From positions 1 through 64,000 of the forward strand of contig JACCXN010000004.1 of the NCBI GenBank assembly GCA_013696965.1: a stretch of 64,000 bases of DNA, written 5' to 3'. The position numbers and the translations under genes are program-made. Shown one piece after another: positions 25,975 through 35,812 of this stretch. Position 1 is the first letter of the stretch; each line of letters opens with the position of its first letter. The notes under the pieces were generated by a model. It made no database searches and was not told the DNA's origin. It saw only the letters and a list, made by a program, of their open reading frames with translations. The stretch is from Bacteroidota bacterium (GTDB taxonomy: Bacteria > Bacteroidota > Bacteroidia > JACCXN01).

Positions 25975-26059
25975 ATTAAATGAAAGGCTATCCCATATTT
26001 TGGACGTAAAAGCTCTATAAACCTTTTCATTTAAGATAGCCAACATAAAAAACAAGAAG

Positions 26060-26776
26060 ATGAGTGATATATTAAAAAAGAATGATCTTTCAGAAGCAGA
26101 GCTGATTAATTCCTATAGGATTTTATTGACTGAAAAAATCGCAAGAAACATTGCACATGAAATAAGAAATCCGCTTACAAACGTGATGCTTGGTTTAGAC
26201 CAGTTAAAAAATGAATTTACCAGTGAAAAAAATGAACCATTTGCGCTTTATTTTAATATTATAAAAAGAAATTGCGATCGCATAAACGAACTTATTTCCT
26301 CGCTCGTTGATGCAGCCAAACCACTTAGTCTGACAATTTCAGATCATTCGGTAAACAAACTACTTGATGAGGTTTTAGCCGGAGTTGATGAAAAGATAAA
26401 ATCAGGAAAAATAAAAATTCAAAAAAAATACACCTTAAAAACTTCACCTATTGCACTTGATGGAGAAAAAATAAAATCTGCGTTTTTAAATGTTATTTTA
26501 AATGCAATTCAGTCTATGGAAGGAAAAACCGGCCTTTTAGAAATACAAACTGAGTTTAAGGATAAAAAATGCACCATAAAATTTACTGACAACGGCATTG
26601 GGATTAGCAAGGAAAACCTTCCCCTTATCTTCGATCCCTTTTTTAGAATAAGATCATCAGGCAAAGGCCTGGGATTAACCACAGCTCAAAACATAATTCA
26701 CAACCATAAAGGGAATATAAGAGCTGAGAGTCAACCTGGCATTGGTAGCACCTTTACAATAAACCTTTCTGTTTAA
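26060..26776 (+). CDS. Soluble sensor-less histidine kinase
   Basis: The 238-aa kinase lacks any transmembrane or sensor domain. A short N-terminal helix leads into the H-box IARNIAHEIRNPLTNV (phospho-acceptor His33). The N-box is in FLNVILNAIQS, the G1 box is DNGIGIS, F is FDPFFR, and G2 is SGKGLGLTT. It resembles the kinase halves of NtrB-type partners of sigma-54 activators and follows such a gene by 245 bp, so pairing with the 24441 regulator is likely. The input signal must come from a protein partner. Confidence 0.92.
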   Translation: MSDILKKNDLSEAELINSYRILLTEKIARNIAHEIRNPLTNVMLGLDQLKNEFTSEKNEPFALYFNIIKRNCDRINELISSLVDAAKPLSLTISDHSVNKLLDEVLAGVDEKIKSGKIKIQKKYTLKTSPIALDGEKIKSAFLNVILNAIQSMEGKTGLLEIQTEFKDKKCTIKFTDNGIGISKENLPLIFDPFFRIRSSGKGLGLTTAQNIIHNHKGNIRAESQPGIGSTFTINLSV

Positions 26777-26959
26777 GCCTTTTGATTTCTTTTTTGGCTC
26801 AAATGTTTCACAAAATGTGGAAGGGGTTTCTACACTTTTGAAGAAAAATACCATCCTGAACTTTTTAACCTGTGTAAAATCTTAAACACTAGCATTCTAT
26901 AATTTTGGGAACGCTCTGGCAGGAAAATTTCATTAGCATTTGGAAAACAGAAAACCCAG

Positions 26960-27700
26960 ATGAGAAAACATTTTACCATAGAAAAAATCACTTTTGGGGC
27001 ATTTATTTTAACCCTTTTTCTTTTACTAATAGCTGCATTTATTTTTTACAAAAACTCCTTGCACTTACAAGAAATAAAACGAAAGGAAAATGCAGAGAAA
27101 AAAAATGAGTCGGCAATTAAATTGACGGATTCCTTTTCCACAAATACCATCTTTCCGGATTCAAGAGAGATTTTTAGGCCGGAAATATTACATACCAACC
27201 CCGTGGCAGGTTTACAACTCTCAATTGCAGAATACATGGTTGCAATATATATTCTGAATCTATACCATGAAAAGGATAACAAGGCCACGCCATTTCGTAA
27301 AAAGAAAACTAAACATTTGGTAACAGGAATAGAAAACTATCAGTTAACTGCTAACAATTACGGCAATCTTTTAATAATCCTGATTTTTTCAATTGTAACT
27401 TTAATACAACTCTGCCTTTATCATATGATAAATAAAAAAGTTCCGGTTAAGGAAAAAAAACAGGCAACGGAAAAATTTATAGCAAAATTTGAAATGAATA
27501 CTTTCCAAAGGTTTAACTACTCCAAAAAGATTAAAAGCATTTTTATTTATAGCTTTTTTGGTTTTAATTTTAAGCCCTTATTAATTTTTAAAAACCCGTT
27601 TGTTAACCCCGAAAAAAGTACCAAGAACGGTATTAAATTAAAAATTGAATCCAACAGAATATGGATGAAAAAACCTATTGACAAAACCAAAATAAAATGA
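26960..27700 (+). CDS. Two-helix membrane protein of unknown function
   Basis: The 246-aa product has a transmembrane helix at about 8-30 (FGAFILTLFLLLIAAFIFY), an extracytoplasmic segment of about 100 residues, a second helix at about 132-155 (LLIILIFSIVTLIQLCLYHMI), and a very basic tail. The first helix and following sequence resemble the start of membrane histidine kinases, but no kinase domain follows. The tail is rich in Lys and Phe, so it may be a degenerate or truncated sensor. It is not recognised further. Confidence 0.45.
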   Translation: MRKHFTIEKITFGAFILTLFLLLIAAFIFYKNSLHLQEIKRKENAEKKNESAIKLTDSFSTNTIFPDSREIFRPEILHTNPVAGLQLSIAEYMVAIYILNLYHEKDNKATPFRKKKTKHLVTGIENYQLTANNYGNLLIILIFSIVTLIQLCLYHMINKKVPVKEKKQATEKFIAKFEMNTFQRFNYSKKIKSIFIYSFFGFNFKPLLIFKNPFVNPEKSTKNGIKLKIESNRIWMKKPIDKTKIK

Positions 27701-28039
27701 ATTGGTATTTGGAAAATAAAATAAAAAGTCATGCCCTGAAATTTTCCTTTTTTTGAAAAGGAATTAAAAAACCAGATTAAAATTGAAAATTCAGGCTGTT
27801 AAATGAATCTTTTTAGAATGGATTTAAAAAAAATTTACGCAAAATATCCTTTTTGCTGTTTAGATAAAAAACATGCTTCCAATTATGGGAATTAATTTCC
27901 AAATATAACCTGGTTTTAACAAAGGCTGTTTTTTTAATCCTGCTTTTACACCCCTGAATTCAAGCTGATTAAGTGCAAATCTATTGGTGGCAGGAAATTA
28001 TGGGCATGAATACAAAGAATGAATTTAAAAATTACGATA
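27701..28039. other. AT-rich intergenic region, nothing recognised
   Basis: No ORF, hairpin with a T tract or repeat was found in this 340-bp stretch. Confidence 0.4.
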
Positions 28040-28696
28040 ATGAAAATCAATAAGAAATTAACATTCATGCTTATTTTTTTATTTCCTTTTGCAATGATAG
28101 CTCAAATACTACCCCAGGAAAGGAACTATAAAATAGGGATTAAAACAGGATTAAACTTCTCTACCCTAAATGTTTCCGGGGTAATTAATGAAAGAACGCG
28201 AACAGGATTAAATTTGGGAATTTTTTTTAAGCAGCAAATAACCGATCAATTCGCTGTACAGCCCGAGCTATTATTCTCAGCCAAAGGTTCTGAACTACGC
28301 TTTAATGAGCGAAATTTTCTTGGGACAGCAAAAGTAAATTTAAACTATCTCGATTTGCCTGTATTATTGGTATACAATCCAACTTCCTTTTTTAATGTTC
28401 ACCTTGGTCCATATTTAGGAGTTCTTTTGTGGACAAATGTAAAAACAGTAAATCAACCAATACCAGAGGAGCCATTTTTTGATTTGGGAGAGCAAATAAC
28501 AGGAAGGAGTTTTGGCACATTTGATGTTGGTATTGCAGCGGGAATGGGAATAGAAATAGGTGTATTTAATGCGGGAATGCGCTATAATTTCGGACTGGCT
28601 GATATAGGGCAAAGAACAATTGTATTTGGAAGGAATTATGGTTTCCCTGATGCAAAAAATCACCTGGCACAACTGTATGTAGGAGTAGCATTTTAA
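28040..28696 (+). CDS. PorT-like outer-membrane beta-barrel protein
   Basis: From the ATG at 28040 the product is 218 aa with a clean signal peptide (MKINKKL, a hydrophobic core, AMIAQ). An ATG seven codons earlier (28019) gives a poorer signal. The mature protein starts with the IGIKTGLNFSTLN motif of the outer-membrane beta-barrel/PorT-like family, then QPELLFSAKGSEL, YLDLPVLL and LGPYLGVLL, as in the paralogue at 2410. The C-terminus is hydrophobic (YVGVAF), as barrel proteins end. Its function beyond being a small outer-membrane barrel is unknown. A DUF4199 gene follows after 63 bp. Confidence 0.85.
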   Translation: MKINKKLTFMLIFLFPFAMIAQILPQERNYKIGIKTGLNFSTLNVSGVINERTRTGLNLGIFFKQQITDQFAVQPELLFSAKGSELRFNERNFLGTAKVNLNYLDLPVLLVYNPTSFFNVHLGPYLGVLLWTNVKTVNQPIPEEPFFDLGEQITGRSFGTFDVGIAAGMGIEIGVFNAGMRYNFGLADIGQRTIVFGRNYGFPDAKNHLAQLYVGVAF

Positions 28697-28759
28697 TGCA
28701 CAAAATAAAACCAAAGAAAAAATTAGAATTACAAATCAAGCTTTTTAAAATAAAAAAAA

Positions 28760-29242
28760 ATGGATCCTGAAAAAACACATTCCGATCAATACCAATTCAA
28801 CCTTGTAATGAAATATGGGCTTTTAGCAACTGCAGGCTATGTTGTTGTTTTTTTTATAATGAGTTTGCTAAACCTGCACATTATCCCTGAATTAAGAGGA
28901 TTAAACTATCTAATACTTCTTATTACTGCCTCTGTTGCCATAAATACTTTTAAAAAGCAAAGTCAGAATCAAATGAGTTATCTGAAAGGGTTTTTAACCG
29001 GCCTTTTTGTAGCAATATTAAGTTTCGCTTTTTTTGCTCTATTAATGTATATTTATCTTAAATTTCTTGACCCCGAGTTTTTACAATTCATTGTTGATTA
29101 TTCCCCAATGGGAATAACATTAACCCCACTTAGTGCAGCCTTACTCCTGTTTATGGAAGGCCAGGCAGTAGGTATTGTTTCTGCTTTAATTCTAATGCAG
29201 TTTTTTAAGAAAAACATTAATAAAATCAGCAAAACCATCTAA
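28760..29242 (+). CDS. DUF4199-type four-helix membrane protein
   Basis: The 160-aa product has four hydrophobic segments (about 18-40, 47-65, 75-102, 125-152) with short loops. The sequence between helices 2 and 3 (FKKQSQNQMSYLKGFLTG) and the overall layout resemble the DUF4199 family, which is widespread in Bacteroidota and has no known function. No catalytic residues are apparent. It follows the PorT-like gene on the same strand, and co-transcription is plausible. Confidence 0.75.
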   Translation: MDPEKTHSDQYQFNLVMKYGLLATAGYVVVFFIMSLLNLHIIPELRGLNYLILLITASVAINTFKKQSQNQMSYLKGFLTGLFVAILSFAFFALLMYIYLKFLDPEFLQFIVDYSPMGITLTPLSAALLLFMEGQAVGIVSALILMQFFKKNINKISKTI

Positions 29243-29493
29243 TTCCAGGCTTTACTTTGGCTTTTCAAAAAAAGCAAAAATGGCTGAAAAAGCTTCCTGA
29301 CAATGTGGATACTAACCACCTGAAATTACAATGAAATAAACGTTTTTTTCTTGTCCTTCTCCTTTATTGAGTAGACGATTGAAAATCTCAAATCAAGTAT
29401 TTTCCTTTTAAAACTGGCAAGATATTTAATTGATTTCTTACAATAAGCACATTTTTTAAGCAACCATTTGTATTATTTAACCACGCAAATTTA

Positions 29494-29700
29494 ATGATGA
29501 AAAAACAAGAAAAACATCCTTTAACAAGGAAAGAGACAGATTTAAAAACAAAATCAGGAAAAAAAGAAAAAGAAATTGCTGTAACTGCTGAAAATGAACC
29601 CAAGCTTACTAAAACTGGCGGCACACAAGGAAACAATCCAAAAACGGACCATACAAAATCAAATAAAATGAAGGCAGGCAAGCCTTACAAAGAACAGTAA
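29494..29700 (+). CDS. Small Lys-rich hydrophilic protein, 68 aa
   Basis: The product is almost entirely polar, with about a quarter Lys, many Thr, Glu and Gly, and no hydrophobic core (KKQEKHPLTRKETDLKTK at the start, KAGKPYKEQ at the end). It is probably disordered. It ends 7 bp before the POTRA/barrel gene, so it could be translated from the same message. Composition resembles small stress-related hydrophilic proteins, but no family is recognised and it may not be a real gene. Confidence 0.4.
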   Translation: MMKKQEKHPLTRKETDLKTKSGKKEKEIAVTAENEPKLTKTGGTQGNNPKTDHTKSNKMKAGKPYKEQ

Positions 29701-29707
29701 TATATTA

Positions 29708-31420
29708 ATGAAGATCGGAAGTTTATATTTCCTCTGTTTTATTATTCTTGCCTACACTTTGGAGAATACTTCTGCCCAGAACAGGAGAATTCTCCAAAGC
29801 GTTGACATAAGCACTGATGCAATTATTGATAAAACAGAACGATATACGCAATACCAAGGAACTGAAATAAGAAAAATAAATATTGTTGTACTAGAACCAT
29901 TCGGAAAACCATCTCAAATAGATACCTTAGAAAATTACACCGTATTTATTGGTAAAACAATAAATACACTACATATTAAAACGCGTAAAAAAGTTATTGA
30001 AAATTTAATGCTCCTGAAAGAAGGAGAATCTTTTGATGCTCTTGCAGTACGTGAAACTGAAAGACTTATCAGATCAGGTGTTTATAATAAGGATTCCAGA
30101 GTAATTGTTTCAGAAACAGGTAGCAACCAAGTAGATGTTACCTTTATTATTTATGACAAATGGACAATTAACATCGAGGCAATACCTTCTAAAGAACCTC
30201 TTGAGTTTCGTTTTTATGAAAATAATTTTCTGGGGCTTGCTCATCAGTTGGATCATACTTTTTCCTATGATCTTCAAAAAAACACCTATACACCACTTTC
30301 GGCAAGCTATACAATTCCTTATATTCACAATACTTTCACCTCCATTACTGCTCATTATGGTGAAACTCCTTTAAGTAAGGCAAAGGCACTTATAATAAAC
30401 AGGCCATTTTATTCCATTGTAACTAAATGGGCAGGCGGAATTGCCTTGAAAGAAAATTTTTCTTCCCTTGAACCTGTTCCTGCAAATGGAACAATTCCCT
30501 ACCAAATAAAATCTATGGATCAGGACTACTGGCTGGGTAAAAATTTCCAGATAAAAGGCCATAAAAGGGAGTCCGGGTTGGGAATTGCCGTAGGGGTTAA
30601 TTATTTAAATTACAGTTTAAAACCACAGCAAACAGACTCTCTCAACTTTTATCAAAATAGCCTTTTTGTATTGGGAACTGTAGCCTATACTTTCAGAAAA
30701 TATTATATCATTAGAAATGTATATCGATTTGGAGTAACAGAAGATGTTCCTACTGGCATTATCCTTGCTTTTACTGGCGGGTACCAACAAAAAGAGCTTT
30801 TTGCACGTCCTTATTTTAGAACCAGGATTGCATTTGGTGAACATTTCACAAGATTGGGAAACATCTCTACGGGTATTGATTTTGGGGCCTTTATCCATAA
30901 GGGTAAAGCGGAACAGGGAAGTTTCAATTATACTATTTCCTATTTCAGTGATATGTTTTTGTTTGGAAAATGGGGAATCAGGCAGTTTGTGTATTCACTT
31001 TCTTCCATTGGAATTAACCGTTTACCCAATGAAAGTATAAGTTTAAATTCAGATAATGAATTATTTGGATTCCCTGAAGAATTGACAGGAACAAAAAAAA
31101 TTGCACTTAATTTCCAGAGTGTTTTTTATGCACCATTTTCGATTATTGGATTTCGTTTTGCGCCTGTTCTACTAATTGGTTTTGGATTACTCGGAGATAA
31201 TGAAAATCCATTGTTTGGAGGTCCAATTTATCAGAGTTATGGAGCAGGAATTTTGATTAGAAATGAAAACTTTCTCTTCCAAACCTTTCAATTGTCTTTT
31301 GCACTATATCCCTATTTAAACAATCTTAGCATCCCTAATTATAGCATTAATCCACTAGGCACTTTTGATTTAAGGTATCCGAATTATTTTATGGATAAAC
31401 CAAGCCAGGCACCCTATTAA
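29708..31420 (+). CDS. Outer-membrane barrel protein with POTRA-like domain (BamA/TamA-like)
   Basis: The 570-aa product has a signal peptide (1-23, ending NTSAQ). A region resembling a POTRA repeat follows (about 95-160: GESFDALAVRETERLIRSGVY, then VIVSETGSNQVDVTFIIYDKW), the classic layout of BamA/TamA proteins. About 400 residues of amphipathic strands come next, with FYENNFLGLAHQLDHTF at the junction, as in Omp85 relatives. The C-terminus is short and Tyr-rich. It probably sits in the outer membrane. It has only one clear POTRA, so it is not BamA itself (which has five), and its substrate is unknown. Confidence 0.7.
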   Translation: MKIGSLYFLCFIILAYTLENTSAQNRRILQSVDISTDAIIDKTERYTQYQGTEIRKINIVVLEPFGKPSQIDTLENYTVFIGKTINTLHIKTRKKVIENLMLLKEGESFDALAVRETERLIRSGVYNKDSRVIVSETGSNQVDVTFIIYDKWTINIEAIPSKEPLEFRFYENNFLGLAHQLDHTFSYDLQKNTYTPLSASYTIPYIHNTFTSITAHYGETPLSKAKALIINRPFYSIVTKWAGGIALKENFSSLEPVPANGTIPYQIKSMDQDYWLGKNFQIKGHKRESGLGIAVGVNYLNYSLKPQQTDSLNFYQNSLFVLGTVAYTFRKYYIIRNVYRFGVTEDVPTGIILAFTGGYQQKELFARPYFRTRIAFGEHFTRLGNISTGIDFGAFIHKGKAEQGSFNYTISYFSDMFLFGKWGIRQFVYSLSSIGINRLPNESISLNSDNELFGFPEELTGTKKIALNFQSVFYAPFSIIGFRFAPVLLIGFGLLGDNENPLFGGPIYQSYGAGILIRNENFLFQTFQLSFALYPYLNNLSIPNYSINPLGTFDLRYPNYFMDKPSQAPY

Positions 31421-31482
31421 TAGAATAAAGCAAATTGGTATTTTTTAAATTCAAACAAATTTGAAACTTCAGCACTTTTTTG

Positions 31483-32520
31483 CTAACGTATTGACCATGT
31501 ATTTTTTCCAGCCAGCAAAGAATCAAGATCGCCTTTCCCTTTCTTGTTTAGAGCGTCCATGGTTTGAGCAGCAAGTGCCTCTTCATAACTATATCTTTCT
31601 TCTCTGTAAAAAACACCGAAAGGCCTGGGAAGGCGCTCTGTTTGGGTTTGATCGCTAAAAAACCTTACAAGCATTGCAGCTTTTACGCGGTCTGTTTCAT
31701 CATGTACCCATAAATCATTAGCCGATTCCTGGTTCAGGTTAACCACCACTGGCTTAAATCCATCCAGTTTAATTCCTTTATCCTTATTTTGTCCGAAAAT
31801 TAAAGGCTGTGCCTGTTCTATAAAAATAGTTTCATCTGCTTTAGTACCCTTTTCCGTAAACACTTCAAAAGCCCCGTCATTAAAAACATTGCAATTCTGG
31901 TAAATTTCCACAAGGGAAGTTCCTTTGTGATTGTTGGCTCTTAATAAAATTTCTCTTAAATGTTTTGGATCCCTATCCATTGATCTGGCTATAAATGTGC
32001 CTTCAGCACCTAGAGAAACAGCAAGGGGATTAAAAGGATGATCTAAACTACCCATTGGTGTTGACTTTGTAATCTGCCCTTTAGGTGATGTGGGAGAATA
32101 TTGGCCTTTTGTTAAGCCATATATTTCATTGTTAAACAAAAGAATATTTACATTGAAATTTCTTCTCAAAAGATGAATGAAATGATTGCCCCCAATAGAA
32201 AGAGCATCTCCGTCTCCAGTGATTATCCACACACTTAAGTCGGGTCGGGTTGCTTTTAGCCCACTGGCAATTGCTGTAGCCCTGCCATGAATACTATGCA
32301 TCCCGTAGGTGTTCATGTAATAAGGGAACCTGGAAGAACAGCCAATACCAGAAATAAATACTACATCCTCTCTCTTTACGCCTATTTCTGGCAGAATGCT
32401 TTGCACTTGCTTTAAAATAGAATAATCCCCACAGCCCGGACACCAGCGCACATCCTGGTCCGTAGCAAAATCCTTAGCCGATAATTGTTTTTCCTTTATG
32501 TTTTCTGATGTATTATTCAT
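31483..32520 (-). CDS. korB: 2-oxoacid:ferredoxin oxidoreductase, beta subunit
   Basis: The 345-aa subunit binds thiamine pyrophosphate. It has the CPGCG motif (Cys27, Cys30), the TPP/Mg motif ITGDGDALSIGGNHFIHLLRRN with NNEIYGLTKGQYSPTS, and a C-terminal region typical of two-subunit enzymes. With the alpha subunit it decarboxylates a 2-oxoacid, most likely 2-oxoglutarate by this subunit layout, to the acyl-CoA while reducing ferredoxin. It overlaps the alpha gene by 8 bp, indicating coupled translation. The exact substrate cannot be told from sequence alone. Confidence 0.92.
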   Translation of the reverse strand: MNNTSENIKEKQLSAKDFATDQDVRWCPGCGDYSILKQVQSILPEIGVKREDVVFISGIGCSSRFPYYMNTYGMHSIHGRATAIASGLKATRPDLSVWIITGDGDALSIGGNHFIHLLRRNFNVNILLFNNEIYGLTKGQYSPTSPKGQITKSTPMGSLDHPFNPLAVSLGAEGTFIARSMDRDPKHLREILLRANNHKGTSLVEIYQNCNVFNDGAFEVFTEKGTKADETIFIEQAQPLIFGQNKDKGIKLDGFKPVVVNLNQESANDLWVHDETDRVKAAMLVRFFSDQTQTERLPRPFGVFYREERYSYEEALAAQTMDALNKKGKGDLDSLLAGKNTWSIR

Positions 32521-34372
32521 TGGTATTAAGCATTTCCCGGATTTTAACTTTTATTTCATCTACAGTAAAAGGCAAGCCTTTAATTTTATTCAGCCCTTTT
32601 GCATCTTTCAAATAAGCCGCTCTAAGTATCTGTAATAATTGGCCATTGTTCATTTCGGGGATGAGAATGTTTTCAAAATTATTCAAAAGTTGCTCAAGAT
32701 TTTTTGGAAGGGGATTCAGATAGCGCAAATGCAAATGAGAAACTTCAATTCCCTCATTTTTTAACTCATGCACGGCAGTTTTAATTGCCCCATAGGTTGA
32801 ACCCCAGCCAATAACTAGTAATTTTCCGGAATCATTTCCTGAATCAATTTTTTGCAAAGGAATATAATTAGCAATGCGCTGCACTTTTTCTTCCCTTAGC
32901 TTAACCATAAACTCATGGTTATCGGGATCATAAGAGATGTTGCCGGTTTCGTTTTCCTTTTCCAATCCGCCAATTCGGTGCTCCAGGCCTTTTGTTCCAG
33001 GGATGGCCCAGGGACGGGATAATTTTTCATCCCTTTTATAGGGCTTAAAATTTTCCTTATCCACATCAGATGCATCAATAAAAGGAGGAACTATAGCTTT
33101 AATATCCTTTGTTTGAGGAAACTTCCATGGCTCTGCCCCGTTTGCAATATATCCGTCAGAGAGAAAGATAACAGGAATCATGTGTTCAATTGAAATGCGG
33201 CAGGCCTCAAAAACGGCTTCAAAACAATCAGATGGAGATGATGCAGCAATAACAGGAAGTGGCGATTCACCATTTCTTCCGTAAAGTGCCTGGAACAAAT
33301 CGGCTTGTTCAGTTTTTGTGGGCAAACCTGTTGAAGGCCCTCCTCTTTGAACATTAATAACTAACAGTGGAAGTTCAAGCATCAATGCAAGTCCCAATGC
33401 TTCACCTTTAAGAGCAATGCCGGGACCAGAAGAAGCAGTAACTCCAAAACTGCCTCCAAAGCTTGCGCCTATAGCCGAACAAATAGCAGCAATTTCATCC
33501 TCAGCCTGGAAAGTTTTTATGTTGAAATTTTTGTGTTTTGAAAGTTCATGTAAAATATCAGAAGCAGGTGTTATGGGATATGAACCATAAAACAATTCAA
33601 GACCTGATTTTTGTGCAGCGGCTATTAAACCTATTGCTGTAGCCTGATTACCCATAATGTTTCGATAATTTCCGGCAGGCAATTGGGCTGCTTTAACTTC
33701 ATAATTTGAAGTAAATACTTCACTGGTTTCCCCATAATGAAAACCTGATTTTAAGGTCTTCACATTTGCATCAATTAATTCAGGGCTTTTTTTGAACTTT
33801 TCTTTTAGAAAATTGATCGTTTTATCCAGTTCCCTGTTATACATCCAGTATATAAGCCCAAGCACAAACATGTTTTTAGACCTGTCCATATCCTTAGTGC
33901 CTAATCCTGATTCTTTAAGGCATTCCCGGTTAAGCTTTGTGATATCAAGCTGAATAAGTTTGAATTTATCCAATGAATGGTCAGTAAGCGGGTTTACGCC
34001 CTCAGGATATTTAGAAAGTCTTAAATTTTTTGAATCAAATCCATCCGTATTGGCAATAATTGTCCCGTTTGGTTTTAGTTGTTTCAAGTTTGCCTTAAGG
34101 GCAGCAGCATTCATAACTACCAGCACATCACAATTATCTCCGGGAGTAAAAAGCTCAACACTTCCAAAATGTAACTGAAAACCAGAAACACCCGCCAGGG
34201 TTCCTTGTGGGGCTCTTATTTCGGCAGGGAAATTAGGAAAAGTGCTTATATCATTTCCATAAGCAGCGGCTGTATTGGTAAATTCTGAACCGGTTAACTG
34301 GATTCCATCTCCAGAATCTCCTGCAAAAAGAATGGTAACCGATTCTTTTTCTTCTTTAATACTATTTTTCAT
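32513..34372 (-). CDS. korA: 2-oxoacid:ferredoxin oxidoreductase, fused gamma-alpha subunit
   Basis: The 619-aa subunit (from the ATG at 34372; an ATG 24 bp upstream is possible) carries the gamma domain at the N-terminus (about 1-190, FAGDSGDGIQLTGSEF), fused to the alpha pyrimidine-binding domain (about 210-610). The alpha part has GNQATAIGLIAAAQKSG, YPITPASDILHELS, FQAEDEIAA and GPGIALKGEALGLA. This is the usual two-gene KorAB layout of aerobes and many Bacteroidota. It pairs with the beta subunit encoded downstream with an 8-bp overlap. It provides low-potential electrons to ferredoxin, in contrast to the NAD-linked SucAB complex at 48536-52570. Confidence 0.92.
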   Translation of the reverse strand: MKNSIKEEKESVTILFAGDSGDGIQLTGSEFTNTAAAYGNDISTFPNFPAEIRAPQGTLAGVSGFQLHFGSVELFTPGDNCDVLVVMNAAALKANLKQLKPNGTIIANTDGFDSKNLRLSKYPEGVNPLTDHSLDKFKLIQLDITKLNRECLKESGLGTKDMDRSKNMFVLGLIYWMYNRELDKTINFLKEKFKKSPELIDANVKTLKSGFHYGETSEVFTSNYEVKAAQLPAGNYRNIMGNQATAIGLIAAAQKSGLELFYGSYPITPASDILHELSKHKNFNIKTFQAEDEIAAICSAIGASFGGSFGVTASSGPGIALKGEALGLALMLELPLLVINVQRGGPSTGLPTKTEQADLFQALYGRNGESPLPVIAASSPSDCFEAVFEACRISIEHMIPVIFLSDGYIANGAEPWKFPQTKDIKAIVPPFIDASDVDKENFKPYKRDEKLSRPWAIPGTKGLEHRIGGLEKENETGNISYDPDNHEFMVKLREEKVQRIANYIPLQKIDSGNDSGKLLVIGWGSTYGAIKTAVHELKNEGIEVSHLHLRYLNPLPKNLEQLLNNFENILIPEMNNGQLLQILRAAYLKDAKGLNKIKGLPFTVDEIKVKIREMLNTNE

Positions 34373-34396
34373 CACTAATTTATCACAAATACTCAA

Positions 34397-34686
34397 TTGC
34401 AGTTGTAAATTAAGAATCGTTTAGATATCCCAATTGAAAAACTGCCACAAAGTTATACTATTTATACATCTTTTTATGATATATGTCAGATATTAAGAAC
34501 GCTTATTAACCGATTTTGTTTTTTTAGTAAATGAATAATAATTGAGTAACAACAGGCTATAAGTGAGAAAATAATTAATTTCGCTTCCATTGATAATAAT
34601 GCTCAAATGTTTATTTAGCAATAATAATTTTATAAAGGGCGTTTATTTTCAGGTTTAAATCCATACTTCAAGATTAAAAAACATTC
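34397..34686. other. Divergent intergenic region, nothing recognised
   Basis: This AT-rich spacer between divergent korA and the TPR gene holds no clear promoter match or repeat. Confidence 0.4.
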
Positions 34687-35613
34687 GTGAAAATGATAAA
34701 GACCTACAAGTTAATGATATTGTTACTGTTTATTGCACCACCTGTTTTTTCACAAAAATCAGCACAGGAATATTTTATTATAGGAAACGACTTTTTTAAA
34801 AAAGGCGATATTGATATCTCTATAAGAGCATACAACAAGGCTATTGGTCTTGACAGTACCAATGCTGATTATTATTTTTCCCGGGCAGTTGCAAAAACAT
34901 ATTTTCATGAATATTATGATGCACTTCCTGATTATAACAGAGCTATAAGTCTTGATTCACTTAATGCATTTTTTTATTATAACCGTGGGCATGCTCATTT
35001 TGACAGAAGTGAATATTCACCCGCATTTGATGACTATTACCGGGCTACCTTATTAGATCCGGGTGTTGCGGAATATTTTTTCAGCAGTGCAATGGCAAGG
35101 GCAAAGTTAGAGGATACCGAAAGGGCTTTGGAAGATTTTAATTCCGCAATATTATTGGATTCAACACGAAAAGAATATTACCTGAACAGGGGCCTTACCC
35201 TTTACAATTTGGATATGAAAGAACAGGCAATGGAAAATTACCTTCAGGCAACCCGAATAGACCCTTATTACACTGATGCAGTTTTTTACAGAGGATTATA
35301 CTATCACCTGGATAGGAAAGATTATGAGGCTGCCATTAAAGATTTTACTTTTTTAATCAGGAAGAACCCTTACGATTTTGGAATGTACTTAAACCGTGGC
35401 AATGTAAAATACGACAAGGGTGATTTTAATGGTGCTATCAATGATTACTCCATTGCCATTGCCAATGACAAAGACGATGGTTATTTGTTTTATGTAAGAG
35501 GACTGGCAAAACTGGCAATGGGAAAAACAAAATCAGCTTGTGCAGATATTCGTAAAGCCAACACCCTTAATTATGAATTTGCTGCAGATAAATTAATGGA
35601 AGTTTGTCAGTAA
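34687..35613 (+). CDS. Exported tetratricopeptide-repeat protein
   Basis: The 308-aa product has a signal peptide (1-22, PPVFSQ) followed by about eight TPR units spanning 28-290, each with the A-L-G-Y-A-P pattern (for example YNKAIGLDSTNADYYFSRAV and DYNRAISLDSLNAFFYYNRG). It ends with a Cys-containing AMGKTKSACADIRKANTL unit. TPR proteins are periplasmic scaffolds for protein complexes, and the partner is unknown. It stands alone, divergent from korA. Confidence 0.88.
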   Translation: MKMIKTYKLMILLLFIAPPVFSQKSAQEYFIIGNDFFKKGDIDISIRAYNKAIGLDSTNADYYFSRAVAKTYFHEYYDALPDYNRAISLDSLNAFFYYNRGHAHFDRSEYSPAFDDYYRATLLDPGVAEYFFSSAMARAKLEDTERALEDFNSAILLDSTRKEYYLNRGLTLYNLDMKEQAMENYLQATRIDPYYTDAVFYRGLYYHLDRKDYEAAIKDFTFLIRKNPYDFGMYLNRGNVKYDKGDFNGAINDYSIAIANDKDDGYLFYVRGLAKLAMGKTKSACADIRKANTLNYEFAADKLMEVCQ

Positions 35614-35812
35614 TTTTTTTGTCTTTTTTACCAGGTTAAAACCAAAAATCACAGCTTGATCAACACATTAAATTGCGATACATTTATTATCGGCTCTAGT
35701 CAAGTATGACTCTTTATCCAGGACTTAAACAGAAACCCGCGCCTGGCATTAAACCTCAGCATTGTGTATAAAAGTAAAATTTAAAACCCAATAAAAATTT
35801 AAGGTTCTCGGA

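Noticed and set aside
24441-26776. Toxin-antitoxin or phage-defence system near the sigma-54 genes
   Set aside because: Both proteins are complete, ordinary two-component members with no defence-associated domains.
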